Part shown: one piece after another, positions 7,757 through 9,421 of the stretch
Layout: every line of letters starts with the position of its first letter
Position numbering within the stretch: the first letter of the stretch is position 1
Assembly: GCA_028694305.1 (NCBI GenBank)
Contig: JAQUTO010000028.1
Coordinates: 1-9,421, forward strand
Source: Bacilli bacterium
Lineage (GTDB): Bacteria > Bacillota_I > Bacilli_A > RFN20 > UBA1709
Direction: 5' to 3'
DNA length: 9,421 bases
The notes under the pieces: model-generated
The model's database searches: none
What the model saw: the letters and a program-made list of their open reading frames with translations, nothing else
Told to the model about the DNA's origin: nothing
Position numbers and translations under genes: made by a program

Positions 7757-8950
7757 TTAGTGAATGTTAAGAAGTCTAACAGTATCACGAGCAATCATGA
7801 TTTCTTCATTGGTTGGAATGATATAGACCTTGACTTTAGAATCTGGTGTTGAGATTAAGGTTTCTTCACCATGGACATTATTCTTCTTTTCATCAATATT
7901 AATACCCATAGTTGGAGCAATCTTATCAAGAATCATCTTTCTGAAGTTGACATCGTTTTCGCCAAGTCCTGCAGTAAAGACAATTGCGTCACAGCCACCT
8001 AATTCAATGTAATAGGAACCAATAAAGTTGCAAACTGTATTAACTTGAATTTCTCTAGCTAATGTAGCTCTCTTATTGCCCTCTTCCATGGCGGCATTAA
8101 TATCTCTTGAGTCAGCAGAAATACCACTAACACCAAGTAAACCTGACTTCTTGTTTAAAATGTTAACAACATCTTCAGCACTCTTACCAAGTTTTTCGGC
8201 TAAGAAGGTGACGATAGCAGGATCAATATCACCACTACGTGTTCCCATCATAACACCGGCTAAAGGTGTGAAACCCATTGAAGTATCAACACATTTACCA
8301 TCTTTAACAGCAGCTAAGGAAGCACCATTACCGATATGGCAAGTGATAATTCTAGAATGAGCTGGTTTTCCAAGTAATTCGATGCAACGTCTTGAGACGT
8401 ACATATGGCTTGTCCCATGGAAACCATAACGACGGACTTTATAATCTTCATAATATTCATATGGAATTGGATAAATATAACGATCTGGTGCCATTGTTTG
8501 GTGGAAAGCTGTATCAAAGACAGCAACGTGACCAACAGTTGGTAGAGCTTCTTTGAAAGCCTTGTAACCAGTTAAGTTTGCTGGGTTATGAAGTGGTGCT
8601 AAATCGCTTAAATCAGCGATAGTTTTAGCAACTTTATCAGTGATAACGACTGATGAAGCAAATTCTTCTCCACCATGAACGACTCTATGCCCAACACCAT
8701 CAATTTCAGCTAAACTACCCAGAATCTTTTCATCAATTAAGGATTTTAGTAAGATTTGGACAGCTTCAGTATGATTGGCGATAGGTAATATTCTTGTCTT
8801 CTTTTTCCCATCAAATTTCAAAGTGACAATTGCATCTTCCATTCCAATTCTTTCGATTGTTCCCGCTAAGAGAACTTGTTCTGCTGGCATCTCAAATAAT
8901 TGGAACTTTAAAGATGAACTACCAGCGTTAACGGCCATAATTTTTGACAT
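7757..8950 (-). CDS. ackA: Acetate kinase
   Basis: Cytoplasmic ASKHA-fold enzyme of 397 aa, the normal family length, interconverting acetyl phosphate + ADP with acetate + ATP. This is the ATP-yielding end of the Pta-AckA overflow pathway. Residues matching the Methanosarcina catalytic set are all present, numbered from the ATG at 8950: N8 in VNAGSSSLKF (signature 1), R89 in GHRVVHGG, D146 in FDTAFH, H178 in YGFHGTSHMYVSRR (signature 2), R238 in GTRSGD, and E382 in PTNEE. HIGNGAS and TAGLGEN form the nucleotide-binding part. The start has a strong Shine-Dalgarno; an in-frame GTG 24 nt upstream is rejected because it precedes that site. It is transcribed alone, between its own promoter and a strong terminator, possibly with some readthrough from thiI. 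No pta is in the window. Confidence 0.98.
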   Translation of the reverse strand: MSKIMAVNAGSSSLKFQLFEMPAEQVLLAGTIERIGMEDAIVTLKFDGKKKTRILPIANHTEAVQILLKSLIDEKILGSLAEIDGVGHRVVHGGEEFASSVVITDKVAKTIADLSDLAPLHNPANLTGYKAFKEALPTVGHVAVFDTAFHQTMAPDRYIYPIPYEYYEDYKVRRYGFHGTSHMYVSRRCIELLGKPAHSRIITCHIGNGASLAAVKDGKCVDTSMGFTPLAGVMMGTRSGDIDPAIVTFLAEKLGKSAEDVVNILNKKSGLLGVSGISADSRDINAAMEEGNKRATLAREIQVNTVCNFIGSYYIELGGCDAIVFTAGLGENDVNFRKMILDKIAPTMGINIDEKKNNVHGEETLISTPDSKVKVYIIPTNEEIMIARDTVRLLNIH

Positions 8951-8955
8951 AAATA

Positions 8956-8963
8956 CCCCTCCC
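8956..8963 (-). promoter_or_regulatory. ackA ribosome binding site
   Basis: GGGAGGGG on the minus strand, 5 nt before the ATG at 8950. It places the start at MSKIMAVNAGSSS, the usual AckA N-terminus, rather than at the in-frame GTG at 8974-8972. Confidence 0.8.
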
Positions 8964-8979
8964 GTAATATGCACTATTT

Positions 8980-9008
8980 ATTTTACAACTTTAGTAAAGA
9001 GAATACAA
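8980..9008 (-). promoter_or_regulatory. Sigma-A-like promoter of ackA
   Basis: Minus strand: -35 TTGTAT (9008-9003), 17-bp spacer, -10 TAAAAT (8985-8980). Predicted transcription starts near 8973, giving a 5' leader of about 20-25 nt that carries the ackA ribosome binding site. The leader is too short for a riboswitch. I see no clear catabolite-response (cre) site. Confidence 0.6.
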
Positions 9009-9024
9009 CCCACTAAGCCCTTTA

Positions 9025-9043
9025 TTTATTCCTATGGAATAAA
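9025..9043 (-). repeat. Short AT-rich inverted repeat after thiI
   Basis: TTTATTCC-ATA-GGAATAAA is a perfect 8-bp palindrome with a 3-nt spacer, beginning 1 nt after the thiI stop. The stem is mostly A-T and no U-run follows on either strand, so it is a poor intrinsic terminator. It might give weak 3'-end formation for thiI or act as a protein-binding site upstream of the ackA promoter; the sequence does not decide. Confidence 0.4.
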
Positions 9044-9044
9044 A

Positions 9045-9421
9045 TTAGAGATATTTTGTGGCATCTGTCGCGCTTGAATAATTCTCATCAATATAAATTG
9101 TTTGAATGTTTTCAACGCACTCATTCACTAAAGTTTGATAATCAAATTTAGCTTCTAACTCAACTGCTCGACTACTAACTGGTTTAATAACCGGGTTTTT
9201 AGGTGTAAAAATGGTACAACAGTCAATGAAAGGTCGAATTGAAATTTCATAAGTACCAATACTCTTAGAAATGTTAATGATTTCTTCCTTGTCATAAGTC
9301 GCTAAAGGTCGAATCATTGGCATTTTAATAACTTCATTAATTACTGCCATACTATTGAGCGTTTGGGAGGCTACTTGACCAATGCTTTCGCCTGAAACCA
9401 ATGCTAAACAGTTGCGTTTTA
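9045..9421 (-). CDS. thiI: tRNA 4-thiouridine synthase ThiI, C-terminal part (5' end outside the window)
   Basis: The last 124 or so codons of ThiI, which adenylates U8 of tRNA and transfers sulfur to make s4U; in some bacteria it also supplies sulfur for thiazole synthesis. The frame is open to the right edge. Visible features are LVSGESIGQVASQTLNSM, the conserved PP-loop ATPase/thiolase segment; MPMIRPLATYDKEEII; and IGTYEISIRPFIDCCTIFTPKNP, containing the DCC motif whose second Cys (codon at 9218-9216) aligns with the sulfur-carrying Cys of the family. The protein ends about 60 residues after this motif, so it lacks the C-terminal rhodanese domain of E. coli ThiI and resembles the Bacillus form, which takes sulfur directly from a dedicated cysteine desulfurase. 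That partner is not visible and often lies next to thiI, here outside the window. Confidence 0.95.
   Translation of the reverse strand, partial: KRNCLALVSGESIGQVASQTLNSMAVINEVIKMPMIRPLATYDKEEIINISKSIGTYEISIRPFIDCCTIFTPKNPVIKPVSSRAVELEAKFDYQTLVNECVENIQTIYIDENYSSATDATKYL

Noticed and set aside
7830..8360. Two plus-strand open frames antisense to ackA (7830-8012 and 8076-8360)
   Set aside because: Both are shadows of conserved acetate kinase sequence with no family resemblance.
8314..8535. Minus-strand 73-codon frame inside ackA in another frame
   Set aside because: The true frame encodes the conserved AckA catalytic motifs (FHGTSH and neighbours), so this is an out-of-frame reading.
8951..8974. 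Longer ackA beginning at the GTG at 8974
   Set aside because: The added residues precede the strong GGGAGGGG Shine-Dalgarno and the family N-terminus; the ATG at 8950 fits both.
8775..9077. Plus-strand open frame of 100 codons crossing the ackA start and the thiI-ackA gap
   Set aside because: It is mostly antisense to ackA, covers the ackA promoter and the end of thiI, and has no recognisable domain.
1..9421. CRISPR array, insertion sequence, prophage, toxin-antitoxin or defence system
   Set aside because: No spaced repeats, transposase, integrase or paired small genes are visible; all sequence is accounted for by housekeeping genes and short regulatory gaps.

Overview
The window comes from an AT-rich, low-GC Gram-positive bacterium. 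The protein families are Firmicutes-like: a DnaE-type Pol III alpha, an NrnA-type DHH phosphoesterase, and a ThiI that ends without a rhodanese domain. The compact layout and the tight polA-mutM-coaE and dnaE-polA linkages suggest a reduced-genome relative of the Bacilli/Erysipelotrichia/Mollicutes side. This placement is an inference; no rRNA is present to settle it. UGA acts as a stop (dnaE ends in TGA inside an ATGA overlap) and no UGA-encoded Trp is needed in any gene, so the mycoplasma code 4 is not in use here.

All genes lie on the minus strand and cover nearly the whole window, with no gene-free stretch longer than about 95 bases. In transcription order (right to left) they are: the 3' part of thiI (tRNA 4-thiouridine synthase, cut by the right edge); a short intergenic region with a sigma-A-like promoter; ackA (acetate kinase) closed by a clear intrinsic terminator with a UUCG loop; a second promoter with an extended -10 element; then a tightly packed operon of nrnA, dnaE, polA and mutM-coaE, the last cut by the left edge. 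Inside the operon the junctions are 14 nt (nrnA to dnaE), a 4-nt ATGA overlap (dnaE to polA) and 9 nt with the ribosome binding site overlapping the stop codon (polA to mutM), which suggests translational coupling.

The operon combines DNA synthesis (DnaE, Pol I), oxidised-base repair (MutM) and nanoRNA/pAp turnover (NrnA) with the last step of CoA synthesis (CoaE). The most unusual feature is that MutM and CoaE are one continuous reading frame. The MutM zinc finger is followed within about 15 residues by the CoaE P-loop, with no stop, no ribosome binding site and no usable internal start. Also worth noting are lost proofreading residues in Pol I, a lost metal ligand in the DnaE PHP domain, and a predicted very short leader on the nrnA operon mRNA. 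I see no mobile element, CRISPR array, phage gene, tRNA or rRNA, and no evidence of a novel defence-type system.
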